Assembly (NCBI RefSeq): GCF_963662255.1 | Contig: NC_085049.1 | Location: forward strand, 57,645,158-57,709,157 | Origin: Cinclus cinclus | Lineage: Eukaryota; Chordata; Aves; Passeriformes; Cinclidae | Length of the DNA: 64,000 bases | Direction: 5' to 3' | Shown here: piece after piece, positions 13,210-23,390 of the stretch | How positions within the stretch are numbered: position 1 is the first letter of the stretch | Layout: each line of letters starts with the position of its first letter | Made by a program: the position numbers and the translations under genes | Notes under the pieces: generated by a model | What the model saw: only the letters and a program-made list of their open reading frames with translations | What the model was told of the DNA's origin: nothing | The model's database searches: none

Positions 13210-16200
13210 ATGTCTTGCGTGAGTAGAGAAAGGGATGGGACAGCTTTGCTGGAGGTGGGACTGTGTTGGCTGGGTGTGAGGGTGCTTGGGCTAGCTTGCA
13301 CATCAGCCCCAGCATCAGTGGTCTGTAAGAGTTGGGTGCCTGCTACTGGTGAGGGACGATCCCTGCTGCCTCCACTACGGAGGGCTGGCTAATGTTTTGT
13401 GTTCTGGCAGCAGTGGTTCTTTTTTCCTGTAGGATCCCTTTAAGGCAGAACGTGTGGGGATCCATGCTAGTTTGAGTCCTAAGCTGGGGTAGCCTATTTT
13501 ACTGCAACTCTACTCTGTAGAAGCTGCTGCAGTCACATTGATTGCTGTCTGAGCATCTTCTCTGGGCAGCCTTGCGGCTTGCTTTCTGGCTGAAGTTTTC
13601 ATGAGTCATTGGATTGTTATTCTTCTCTTTTTTGGAAGGAATGTGCCCTACAGAAGTGTTCTGTGAATGTCAAGGACTACCTTCAAATATCTTAAGAGGT
13701 TAGAGAGGTTATCTTAAGAGCAGGTATCAAGAGTATGGGCCAAGACTCTTCACAGAGTTGCCCAGCAATAGGGGAAGGGATGAGAGGCACAAACTGAAAC
13801 ACAGGGAGTTACAGCTGAATATGAGAAACAACTTCCTCACTGTGGGGGTGACAGAACACTGGAACAGACTGCTGAGAGGTTGTGGAATCTGCTGCACAGG
13901 AGGTATTCAAAAGGCATGACACTCTGCAACCTACTCTACATTAACCTGCTTTAGCAGGGGGGTTGGACTTGATCTCCAAGATCCCTCCTGGCTCTAACTA
14001 TTCTGTGACTGCTAGGGAGATGCTTGTGTTAAAAGAGGTTGCACTTCTTTGATTAATTTCCCTTTCATTAGGCTGAGGGTGATTAAGCAGGGGTTGTGCC
14101 AAGAGCAAGCTTATTTTTTAAGGTGGGATAGGAAAATATTTTCAGTATTCTTGAAGTTTTTGCTGTGCTGTGATGGAAAATGAGTACATATGGGTTTGCC
14201 AGAATACTTTGGTCCTCCTATAGAGAAGGTGGGGGGCAGATGTCTCTGTGCAGCAGAAGAATGTTCTTGCAAATACTGAGCCTGTGTTCAAAAAAAGCTC
14301 AAGCTGCTGGGAGATGGGAAGCAAGGTGTCTGAGTCCTTGGACCTGGGCAAGGCTTGAAATTCAGACATGAGCTAGGGGAAGGGAGTGGAGTCTCCATCC
14401 CTGCCATCCATCCCAGACAGACTTGTGTGGGATGACACGAGACCTGCAAGGCACATGGGTGTGTTTGGGATAGGGTGGGTGTGATTGGAGTGTGCAGGTG
14501 GTGTGAAATACAGATATGTTGATGAGAGCAGCAGGAGAAAGATTAGGAAATCAAGCTTCAGTCAAATCTACCATGTGATTGGGCTAACTTCTCTGGGATG
14601 CCCTTGCTGCAATGGCCTAGGGCAAGGGAGCTTCCCTGTTTCTCCATGGGTCCAAAGCAAAGCATGGCTTGAAAGGCAGCAGGGAAAGCTGCCAAGTCAG
14701 AACAAGTGAGCCAGCAGGTACCGAGCTTACATCTCTGCTTCCACATTCCTCAGGGACCAGTGTGCACCAACTTGGGTCTCAAGCCTGGCCAGCGCCTCAC
14801 TGTCAAGGGGAAAATTGCACCAAATGCTAAGAGGTGAGTTGTGCTGTGCTGCCCAGGCACTGCACTGAGAGGTTTGCAAAAGGACTCTGTCCCTTGGGTA
14901 GAAGAGGAGAAGGAGTTAACACCAGCAGTGCTCCCAGTGAGTCATCACCTAATGCACATTGCAGTCACAGTACTGCCAAGGGGCTAAGCCAAAGCAGATG
15001 TGAAGTTCCAGCTGCACACGCTGGCAGTGACCACATCCTCTCTAGTGCAGGGTAAAGGATATGGAAGCTGTGTCTGTATTGAGATTTGGTTTGAGACCTT
15101 CTGTTCCACCACATCCTCTTCCCCACATGGAAATGGCCAGGAGTAGGGACATTTATGGTGCCCAGTGGATTTGCTTCTCACATGGTGGTGTGGAAAGAAG
15201 GAAGGAAGGTGGTGAGCAGGCAGGTGGGCTTAAGTGGAAATGTACTCCTAAATGTGCAGGGATCGGGGTGTCTGGGTTTCCCAGTGAAGCCTCTGCAGCA
15301 GCCCCCAGCCCTTGTGCAGGTCTGTGGCTGGGGTGGGGGGGGGGGGCGGGCTTTGCAGGTAAGGTGGAGACTGTAGCTGCTGTACCAGCACTAGCGGTGT
15401 TCCAGGAAACATGTCCCAGCTCTTCCCAGTGCCTTTGAAGTTTGATACTGTCTGAGTGAAGCCTCCCAGGCTTTCTCTTGCCAAATAATATGCCTCTTCT
15501 CATCTGGGTAAGAGGCCTGAAGGTAAGGTGGACACTAGGCTAGGAAACTTCCTCCCACTGTTGTTGCAGATACTTTGGGATAGCTAATGACATGGTAATT
15601 ATTTCAGGTGCCTGCAGGATGAGGAGAAGGTAGTGGCTGTCAGGCAGGATGAAGCACTAGTTAACTGTTTAGGACTGATAGGAAATCTATAGAAAGCAAC
15701 TGACTCCTTGGGAATTGGTCTGGGTGTATGATAGCTCTGTTCAGGGCACTGCATGATGAGCCATTCTCTTGTTAAAAGCTTTGAGAAAACCAAGTGGTGT
15801 TTCTCCCAGGGATAGCACTCCAGAGCTTATCACCCCAGAAAAGTGCCCCTTACTGCCACAGCACATCTTTTTAGGGAAGCTGTGTAATTTAGCAAGGGAT
15901 TTATTAGGTTACCCTCAGCTGGGCTTGAAGAAACAGACTCAGAGTATTGATTTTTTTTTTTTTTTTTTTTAAAGCTGTATTGATGTCTGCTTTTCTTTTT
16001 CTCTGCAGCTTTGTGATGAATCTGGGCAAGGATGCTACCCTCCTCGGACTTCACTTCAATCCCCGTTTTGATGCTCATGGGGATGTGAACACCATTGTTT
16101 GCAACTCAAAGAAGGTGGAAGAGTGGGGTGCAGAGCACAGGGAGGCTGTCTTTCCTTTCCAGAAAGGGGGCACAGCAGAGGTGAGGCATGCATATATTTA

Positions 16201-16722
16201 TATATATCTATACGCACACACTCTGTACATGCTCTGGTGAAGGGAGTGTGTTTGGGACAGCACACCCAGCTGCAGGGGCTGTCTCAGGACTGTCTGTACA
16301 GAAGGTAGCTGGCTTCTCCTGCTTGGCCAGTGCCACCACTCGGAGCTCTGAGCACTGATGGAGGGTGGGGATCAAATGTGGAAGCTCTATCTGGCTCAAA
16401 GATGTTACTATTGAACAGAGCAGGGAATGGGCATCTCTTGGGAGACCAGAATTACACTCCTGCTGTTGATGAACAGGTTATTCTACGGAGCTTGTTCTCC
16501 AGGTGAAGGTGGCACAGCAGTGCTGCAGAGGGGAGGGGCTTGAGGAAACTTTCTCTAACTTTTCCATTTGCTTTGCAGATCACTTTTGGTGTCAACCAAA
16601 ATGATGTGACAGTCCACCTGCCAGGCCACCAGTTCACGTTCCCTAACCGGCTTAACCTCTCTGTCTTTGACTACTTTGATACACAAGGGGACTTCACACT
16701 CCAGTCCCTCAGCTGGGAATAA
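13210..16722 (+). CDS. LGALS1: galectin-1 family lectin (avian C-14/CG-1B type)
   Basis: Prototype galectin: a single carbohydrate-recognition domain that binds beta-galactosides, normally as a secreted or cytosolic homodimer. Coding exons are 13210-13218, 14754-14833, 16009-16180 and 16579-16722. All junctions are GT-AG and the phases agree, giving 134 residues, the family's usual length. The nine-base first coding exon (Met-Ser-Cys) is typical of galectin-1 genes. Sugar-contacting residues are present: H45, N47, R49, H53, N62, W69, E72 and R74, in the HFNPR and WGAEHR motifs. There is no signal peptide, as expected for non-classical secretion. From memory it is much closer to the chicken 14-kDa lectin than to the 16-kDa one. 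Recalled chicken C-14 has a Gln after Met-Ser-Cys; the only acceptor visible here skips it. A CR1 fragment lies in intron 1. The symbol LGALS1 is the family name; the strict one-to-one orthologue is less certain. Confidence 0.95.
13737..14010 (+). mobile_element. CR1 LINE 3' fragment
   Basis: This stretch in galectin intron 1 closely matches my memory of the 3' end of avian CR1 elements. It has the 'AAACTGAAACACAGG' block, the 'ACTGGAACAGACTGC' block, the 'GGGGGGTTGGACTTGATCTCC' type block (positions about 13957-13978), and an end at ATTCTGTGACTG. CR1 is the dominant non-LTR retrotransposon of birds, and copies are usually 5'-truncated like this one. No reverse transcriptase sequence is present. 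The 5' limit is approximate and could reach about 13690. Confidence 0.9.
15951..15970. repeat. poly(T) tract in galectin intron 2
   Basis: Twenty T residues lie about 40 bases upstream of the exon 3 acceptor at 16009. The tract may add to the polypyrimidine signal, although a second pyrimidine stretch lies closer to the exon. Confidence 0.85.
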
Positions 16723-16765
16723 CTTCCTCTGACACCTTCATCTCAAAGATACAGAGAAAGCAATC

Positions 16766-16771
16766 AATAAA
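16766..16771 (+). terminator. poly(A) signal of the galectin gene
   Basis: A canonical AATAAA lies 44 bases after the galectin stop codon. The short 3' untranslated region is usual for small galectin genes. Confidence 0.85.
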
Positions 16772-16789
16772 TCAGAGTTTTGGTGTACT

Positions 16790-19060
16790 AAGTCTCAAAA
16801 TGTAATCTGTATAATACTGTGAGTCCTCATGGGTTGGGCACCTTGCTGGGAGGGGGTGGATAGCTGTAGCCAGTTTTGCTTGAGTACCATAACTGGATGC
16901 AATTGTCCCAGCCTTGATCCTTGAGAGTCATAGAAGGAGAAGAGGATGAAAGTTAAAAGCCTGGCAAGACAGAAGGTTAAAAGTCCAAGGAGACTTGCAG
17001 GAGGAGGCAATGGGGCTGATTGTCACTGCAGGGACAATAAAATAGTCCCTTAGGCAAGGTCACCTGCTGTTACTATCTGGACTGATACCTTACACTCCCT
17101 GAATATATTACCTCTATTTCTACCTAAACTAAGCACTCCTGGCTGACATCAGACAGCATTGAGTGGCTGTGCTAGGTGAGCATGTTGGGGCACAGAGTGA
17201 GAGGAAAGTCCTTAACTGTGCTAGTTTTGGCTGCTGCCCTCTGATGCTAGTCCTACTCCTATATCTGCTTGGGACCTCTTACTGCTGTATGGAGACAGTA
17301 GAAAAGCTGCCTTGCTGGGTGTGGCAGAGCATGTAGAGGCTTCCTCATCCAAATCCTTTCTTCCAGTAAACTACAGGAGCATGAGGTGTTGTGCTGTGGT
17401 GCACGAGAGCCAAGAGCATGCAGGTGTCTGGTTTTATTCTGGCCCTTGTGCTTTGCCCCCTCCATCCAGAGCTGAGGGAGGTAGCAATGTCCAGCTGGAG
17501 TGTGGGATGCTAAGGATATGTGCACTATGCTTTTGTTCCTGTTTTACTTGGCCCAAATGAACCTGAGCACTTCTCAGTCTAAGCTGAGGCTAGACTCTGA
17601 GGAGTCTGAGACAGTCAGGCATGTTTGATGTTACTGCACAGTTGCCTCAGGGACTCTCTGTCTAATGCTGCCTTGGCACTGCTGTTGAGCATGCTGTGCC
17701 TGGTGGGTATGGGAAAGGTGGGATCTGCCCTATCCGCAGTACACAGCAGTTACCAGGTCGGTCTGGATGAAAGGCTTGACCACAAGCAACACACAGCGCT
17801 AATAATTTGATGTACTCCAGAATTCCCTGCAGGCCTGGCTGGGTTAATGCCTCACATTAAGCAATTGCATAGCAGCTGGAGAACAGGGACTCTCCCCTTC
17901 AGCAGCCATACCTGCCATTCTTATTTCATAATCCATGAGTCTCTGCCAGGTCCCATGTCCTAGGTACCTATGCAGAGAGAGGCTGGGCTCCTAGGAATTG
18001 TGAGTCTGAGGAGGAAGAGAGATAAGATGAGAGCCTAGCTGAAAGATAGGAACACTTGGGGTGTACAAGCAACTTGGGTCTCTGCAGCTGGATCTCTCTT
18101 GAAGTCCTGTGTTGTCCAAAGCCCATCTGCTTTGGATGATCACATCACACACTTTTTTGGGCTATATCTATAACAGTAAACATGACATCTAGCATTGCCA
18201 CCCTGTGCATAGGCATGGCAGGGGACAGCATAGCTTGGGGACTCTTCCCAGGGGCTGATAAGGTTGAGGCCATCCTTTCTGAAGAAGAGAGGTTCAGCAG
18301 TACGGAAATGCACCATGCTGGGCTAGATGGTCTCAAGGCAAGAGACCTGGCTCAGTTTACACAGTGGTGTTGACACAGTCTGGCAGACTGGGATACATTT
18401 GGTAGACCAGAGAATTGGGTATTTCCTTCAACCACAGCAGGGCCATGGTACTGGTGAGGGTACTGTGAACTGTCATGATGGACACAGAGGAGAGCTCTCT
18501 CCTTGCAACTTCCTCTGCTGGGCTGATCTTGGAAGATAAGCAAATGTACTGGACTCCCTGGGCTGTACTACAGGGGAATCTTGCAATGCCTCTTAATTGC
18601 ACTTGGCAATCTTTCTTTAGATTCTTCAAAGATTTTTTTGGTGATGGTTTCTTGAAGAAAGCTCTTGAAGTAGCCTTACCACAGGAGTATGAACCTTAGT
18701 GAGGTCTCCTGCTAGTGTGGCTGCTTCTTGAAGTGACTCACCGTTCTTGTGAAATCTATGACTCACTGTTGTCCTGACTTTGTTATGGCTTGGCCCGTTG
18801 CTAGCAAGGAGATGAGGGGTGGCAGAGGTTCCCCAGATATATAATTTAGACATATCGAAGCTGACTGCTCCCTTCCACCCACTCCCCAGCCTTGTGCAAG
18901 GTGGAGGCTGGTGTGTGAGGGCCGCAGGATCTGAGGATGGAGCCAGGATCCCTGAGACAAGCACTCTTCCCACCCAGCTGAGCAGGATGAGCAGCCATGC
19001 AAAGGGGAAAGCACCGCAACAACATCGATGGAAGACACTGCATGCCGGCATGGAAGGTGA
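16790..19060. other. intergenic, no gene seen
   Basis: Between the galectin poly(A) signal and the poly(A) signal of the opposite-strand GPCR. The two genes are convergent across this interval. Short open frames on both strands show no domain or exon chain. Confidence 0.6.
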
Positions 19061-19066
19061 CACATT

Positions 19067-19072
19067 TTTATT
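19067..19072 (-). terminator. poly(A) signal of the GPCR gene
   Basis: AATAAA on the minus strand, 43 bases past the GPCR stop codon at 19116-19118. It implies a very short 3' untranslated region. Confidence 0.6.
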
Positions 19073-19115
19073 TTTCAACATGACCCCAGCCAAATGTCAG
19101 ATGTTCCCAGCCTGC

Positions 19116-20210
19116 TCACCCCTCTTCTTCCCTCACAGACCCCAACACTTCCCTGAAAGCCAGGGGGATGTCATGGCTTCCCACAGCCTGCTGAGAGCAT
19201 GCTGCAGGCCGTGCCATGCCCGTCCCAGAGCGGCCACGGCCACGGCGGTAGCTGCTGGCAAGCAGGGTGTAGAGGAAGGGGTTGACACAGCTGTTGCCAT
19301 AGGCCAGGCAGGTGACACCGAAGTTAAGGTAGGCCTGGGCAGCGGGGCTGATGCCCAGCCCCTCTCCCTGGTACAGCCCGGCCAGCTGCCAGGCCCAGAA
19401 GGGAAGGAAGCAGGCCCAGTAGGCCGCCACGATGGCAGAGATCCTGGAGAAGAGCCGCCGCGCAGGGGCCCGGCCGGGCACCGGCTGCCCCAGGCTCCAG
19501 GCCGAGCACAGGTATGCCCGGGCCAGGTGGGCGTAGACGATGCCCAGCACCGTGCCGGGCACCAGGACGCTGGTGGTGAACAGCATAGTCAGGTAGAGCC
19601 GGAAAGTCGATGGCGTCCAGGTGGGGACGCAGATGCGCTTGTGGGGGCTGTCCCCCTCCCGCAGCTGAGTCATCATCATCATGGGGGCCGTGAGCAGGAG
19701 CGAGAGGAGCCAGAGGACGGCGCTGGCCAGCTTGCGGTAGGCGTTGCTGGCCCGCCTGGCCCACAGAGGCTTGGCCACCGCCCAGTACCTCTCCAGGCTC
19801 ATGGCGGTCAGGAGGAAAATGCTGGCGTGCATGGTGAGGAGGTCCAGGCTGAGCAAAAGCCTGCAACCCGCATCCCCAAAGAGCCAGTCGTGGGAGAAGT
19901 AGGTGCAGACCACAAAGGGAATGGTGGAGAGGTACAGGAGGTCAGCCAGGGCAAGGTTGATCATGTAGACCCCCAAGGAGCCTGCTGAGCAGCCTGCCAC
20001 CCTCCCAGAAGCCACCGCCACTGTGTAGATGTTCCCCACTATGCCAGTGAGGTACATGACCAGCAGCACTGCACCCAGCGGCCCTGTGACCAGGCTGTCC
20101 CCTCCCAGGACATCATTGTCATCACCTCCACCACTGCTTTCCTCCAAGAAACTGCCACCCTTGGGATCCTCTCTAGGATTTGGGCCGAGGAGAGAAGAGT
20201 TGTAAGACAT
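19116..20210 (-). CDS. urotensin-2 receptor-like class A GPCR
   Basis: A 364-residue seven-helix receptor in one exon, like mammalian UTS2R. Hallmarks are N60 (helix 1), the LALAD motif ending at D90 (helix 2), a C116-C194 disulfide pair, ERY 140-142 in place of DRY, CFLPFW with P270 (helix 6), and NPFLY 310-314 (helix 7). The LTMHASIF block in helix 3 and YGNSCVNPFLYTLL in helix 7 nearly match human UTS2R as I recall it, so the ligand is probably urotensin II or urotensin II-related peptide, with Gq coupling. I chose the Met at 20210: it opens a short extracellular tail with an N-glycosylation site (NSS at 4-6). The upstream in-frame Met at 20321 would add 37 residues. Non-mammals are known to keep several UTS2R paralogues; which subtype this is cannot be settled without a tree. 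It lies between genes that are adjacent in human. Confidence 0.9.
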   Translation of the reverse strand: MSYNSSLLGPNPREDPKGGSFLEESSGGGDDNDVLGGDSLVTGPLGAVLLVMYLTGIVGNIYTVAVASGRVAGCSAGSLGVYMINLALADLLYLSTIPFVVCTYFSHDWLFGDAGCRLLLSLDLLTMHASIFLLTAMSLERYWAVAKPLWARRASNAYRKLASAVLWLLSLLLTAPMMMMTQLREGDSPHKRICVPTWTPSTFRLYLTMLFTTSVLVPGTVLGIVYAHLARAYLCSAWSLGQPVPGRAPARRLFSRISAIVAAYWACFLPFWAWQLAGLYQGEGLGISPAAQAYLNFGVTCLAYGNSCVNPFLYTLLASSYRRGRGRSGTGMARPAACSQQAVGSHDIPLAFREVLGSVREEEG

Positions 20211-23200
20211 CTTTGGGCAAGCTGAGCAAGAGCAAATCAAGCTCTCGGAGTCCTGTTCCTTCCTCCTGCCTCCCGCCCTTGGTGTATGGAACACGTCTAT
20301 CCTTAACAGCAAAGCAGCCAAGGGAAGAATGGGGAAAGTTCAACAGACATAGACAGAGTGCTTCAGAGAAGTCTATTCCTCACCTCCAGATTCCCAGTCC
20401 ATTTTGCTGATGTTGTCCTTCACAAGATCTGTACAGTTGTTTTCCTTAACCATGAAAGAGCCGAGAAAGGGACACGGTCTTTTCCTTCAAGACCAATAAA
20501 TGCAAGATAATCTCTGCCAGCCACAAGGAAATGTCTCTTTTCTTCACTAGTTCATCCTTTGTTGCTTCTCCAGAATTTGCTGTGCTCGCAGAAACAGTGG
20601 ATGAACAAGTACATTTCTGCACCCAAGTCTGTGTCAGCTCAGCTCAGACAGACTTTGGAGAGGTGCGCCCTGCCCCCTGAGAGCTGCCTTGACCACTGCA
20701 TGGAGGAATGTGCCTGACTTACAGCTTCACACACCGGTGTGAATACAGTTCCGAATTTATACTGGGCTTTTAGCCACTAGCTGAGGAGCTCCAGTGGCTC
20801 CCTCCTCTTCCTGGCAGACATGCTTTCTTCCCCCATATCTTCCTGCACCTTTATCTTCTTTCTCGTTTTTGTTTCCCTTTCTTTTTCCCATTTCTCCTTG
20901 CACGGTTGTCCTCATTTGACACAGGAGACAGCTGAAAGACAAGACTCCATAATATGGTGAGGAGGGTGGAAAGCATCATGCTGTGGATTTAGAAGGGAAA
21001 CAATGGCCAGGCCTGGAAGTTCAGTAGGCAGGGAGCAGCCACACAGCTCTCCCTAGCCAAACCAGACTGAAAGAACCTGTCACCTGCTCCCTCCCAAGGA
21101 TGTCAGGGCCTTCTGAGGTTTGGGTGTTGTGGATGTAGTCCCCAGGTTGCAAGCAGGCCCACCAGATGGTAGGACATCTCACATTTTCTGTCCTGGCCCT
21201 TTTCCATCTTTGCCCTCAAGTCCCCAGCAAGCTCCTAAAGACTCAAAGGACTGGATATTTTAGACTCGTTCTTTTCTTCCTCTTCACCAAGACCATTCTC
21301 CTCCTCTAAAGTCTCCCCCTCTTTCCCTTGAAGTCCAAGGAAGTTGCCTTGCCTCAGAGCTGGGAGCAGAAGCCAATTACCTAGGCACCACTGCCTTCTA
21401 GCGAGGCACCATCTCATGACACCCATGCCCGATGCCACCCTGCCCTTTCCTCACTCACATCTGAGCCTCCTTGTCTCAAGAAAGACACGGTGGGACAGAA
21501 TTTGCAGAGCAGAGACAGATGTGCCATGCTACATGTACTCTGCTGTTAGTTCAGGGTTTCAGGCCACTCCAGCCATGCTCTTTTGCATCATCAGTGTATT
21601 AGCCTCATTGTGGCTGAATCAAATGCCTCCACTCATATCCAGCAGTGGTAATTCAGCAGCAAACAGGAGGAGGAGGCATCCCATCTGTACTCCATCACAG
21701 CGCAATGACCTTTGGTTTTCAGGAAAATCATGCTCCAAACTGGGAGAGATCAACAAAATGCAGAGAAAACATACTTTTAAGTGGATATTTTCATTGCACC
21801 ATGGTAGCAGGGTGAAGTTGATGCTCCCAAACAGATTGTGATGGTCTTGGCACAAAGTGGGGTCCCTAGAGAAGCAGAGGGACACCGTGAGTCTGCCCAT
21901 TTGGCTCTGATGGTAATAATCACAGTCCCCATGCCCCAGGAAATATAATGAACAGCTATGGTTATTTGCATGATTGGCTGTGCTTTTTTCCAAGAAACAA
22001 CCTCATACCTCAACAGTTAACAGGTTGGCTAGTTTAGGAAGTTAAAATAAATTACGATGGGATTTTTTATTTATTTCTTTAGGAGATAATTAAAATACTG
22101 GTTGTCTCATTAATTCCAGTTGGCTCCCCTTAACACATGAGATACCTTCTCTCACACTGCCTGTGTAAAACTGCAAACACATCAGACACTACAGTCACCA
22201 GCAGAACTCAGATGGTCCTTCCAGCACGTGAAACACAGCTTTCCCAAGAGAGCTTTAAGAGATGAGCTTTAAGACATGAATCATGGCTTGATTTAGTGTT
22301 TTAGGCTAACTCTTACCAATAGAATGTGAACATACATATCTCCCCTGTTATACTACTGCATACAATGATATGTATGTCTGATATACAAGATAAACATATG
22401 CAACGTGAACGTCAGAATGAAAGCACCAGGCCTTTGACATACAGATAATGAGGGAGCAGAGATTCATGTATTACTATATTCAGGTATCAACCCCAGGCTC
22501 TAGTAGAGACAGAGCAGACTCTGAACCCTATACATGTTATCAGCTCCTCTCTGCAAGACCCAACCCCTCTCCACTGGTTTGATACAGACTTGAGTTTGGC
22601 AGCTGATCTTCACGTGGCATGAATATCCCTCACAGCGTCTTCCCTAGGGCAGTATTCTGCCCCCATCACTTTTTGTTATATGAGCACACACACATTATCC
22701 ACATACCCAAATGTATATCCACTTTTTTTTTGAGATAATATCTTAATCTTCTCTGAAGCATTTGGTGGAAGGTCTGCACAAATGTTGTCTGAAGAAGCTT
22801 TCTAACCCATACATGGCAGAAGAAACAGGCCTCACATCTGGCTGTTACATTACATCTTTTAAGTGACCTTTCTCAACCACTGCACTAACTGATCAAATAT
22901 CTAGATGTTTCACATCTCTGTCACCAGCAGGTATGATATTTCTTGTAAAGGAACAGGCTCTTTTAGTCCAGCAGCTCCCGCAACGTGCTGGGGTGCCTGG
23001 CTCCAGACAGACAGCTGTTTTCTTGTGTCAGGTGGGTGGCTGTCTGCAGTTTCATGCAGGAGTTTCATGCTAGGTCCCATGTCCAACATAGGAAGTGCCA
23101 AAGTTTTCAAGGCCTGACTGACAGGCAAGACCTGTCAGCATCCAGTCAGATCACAGCAATTTAACAGGGACAGGTTGTGCTGAGGATTCAGATGCACAAA

Positions 23201-23390
23201 ATCTTGGACTTGAAAAGAAGCAGCTTAATCTGGCCCTCAAAACAAAGTGGATATTCTGTGGGGGCAAAAGTGCTCCAAAGGGTGCTCCAAGGGCATTGTG
23301 TTTCTCTGATGTCAATCTCCTCTCCTGTCCTGACAGCCACCCAAGAGGACCAGGTAGAGTCAAGTCATAGTGAGATTCCCGCAGAGCTTC
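20211..23390. other. intergenic, between GPCR and ADAP-like gene
   Basis: No coding exon recognised. It should hold the GPCR promoter (minus strand, above 20210) and the 3' untranslated region of the ADAP-like gene. Candidate minus-strand AATAAA motifs lie near 22066-22075, about 1.3 kb past that gene's stop. An AT-rich stretch spans roughly 22020-22740. Confidence 0.5.

Noticed and set aside
18819..19988. Long plus-strand open frame (389 codons) over the GPCR
   Set aside because: It is antisense to the GPCR. The GC-rich coding strand leaves few stops on the other strand; the predicted product is low-complexity and has no domain.
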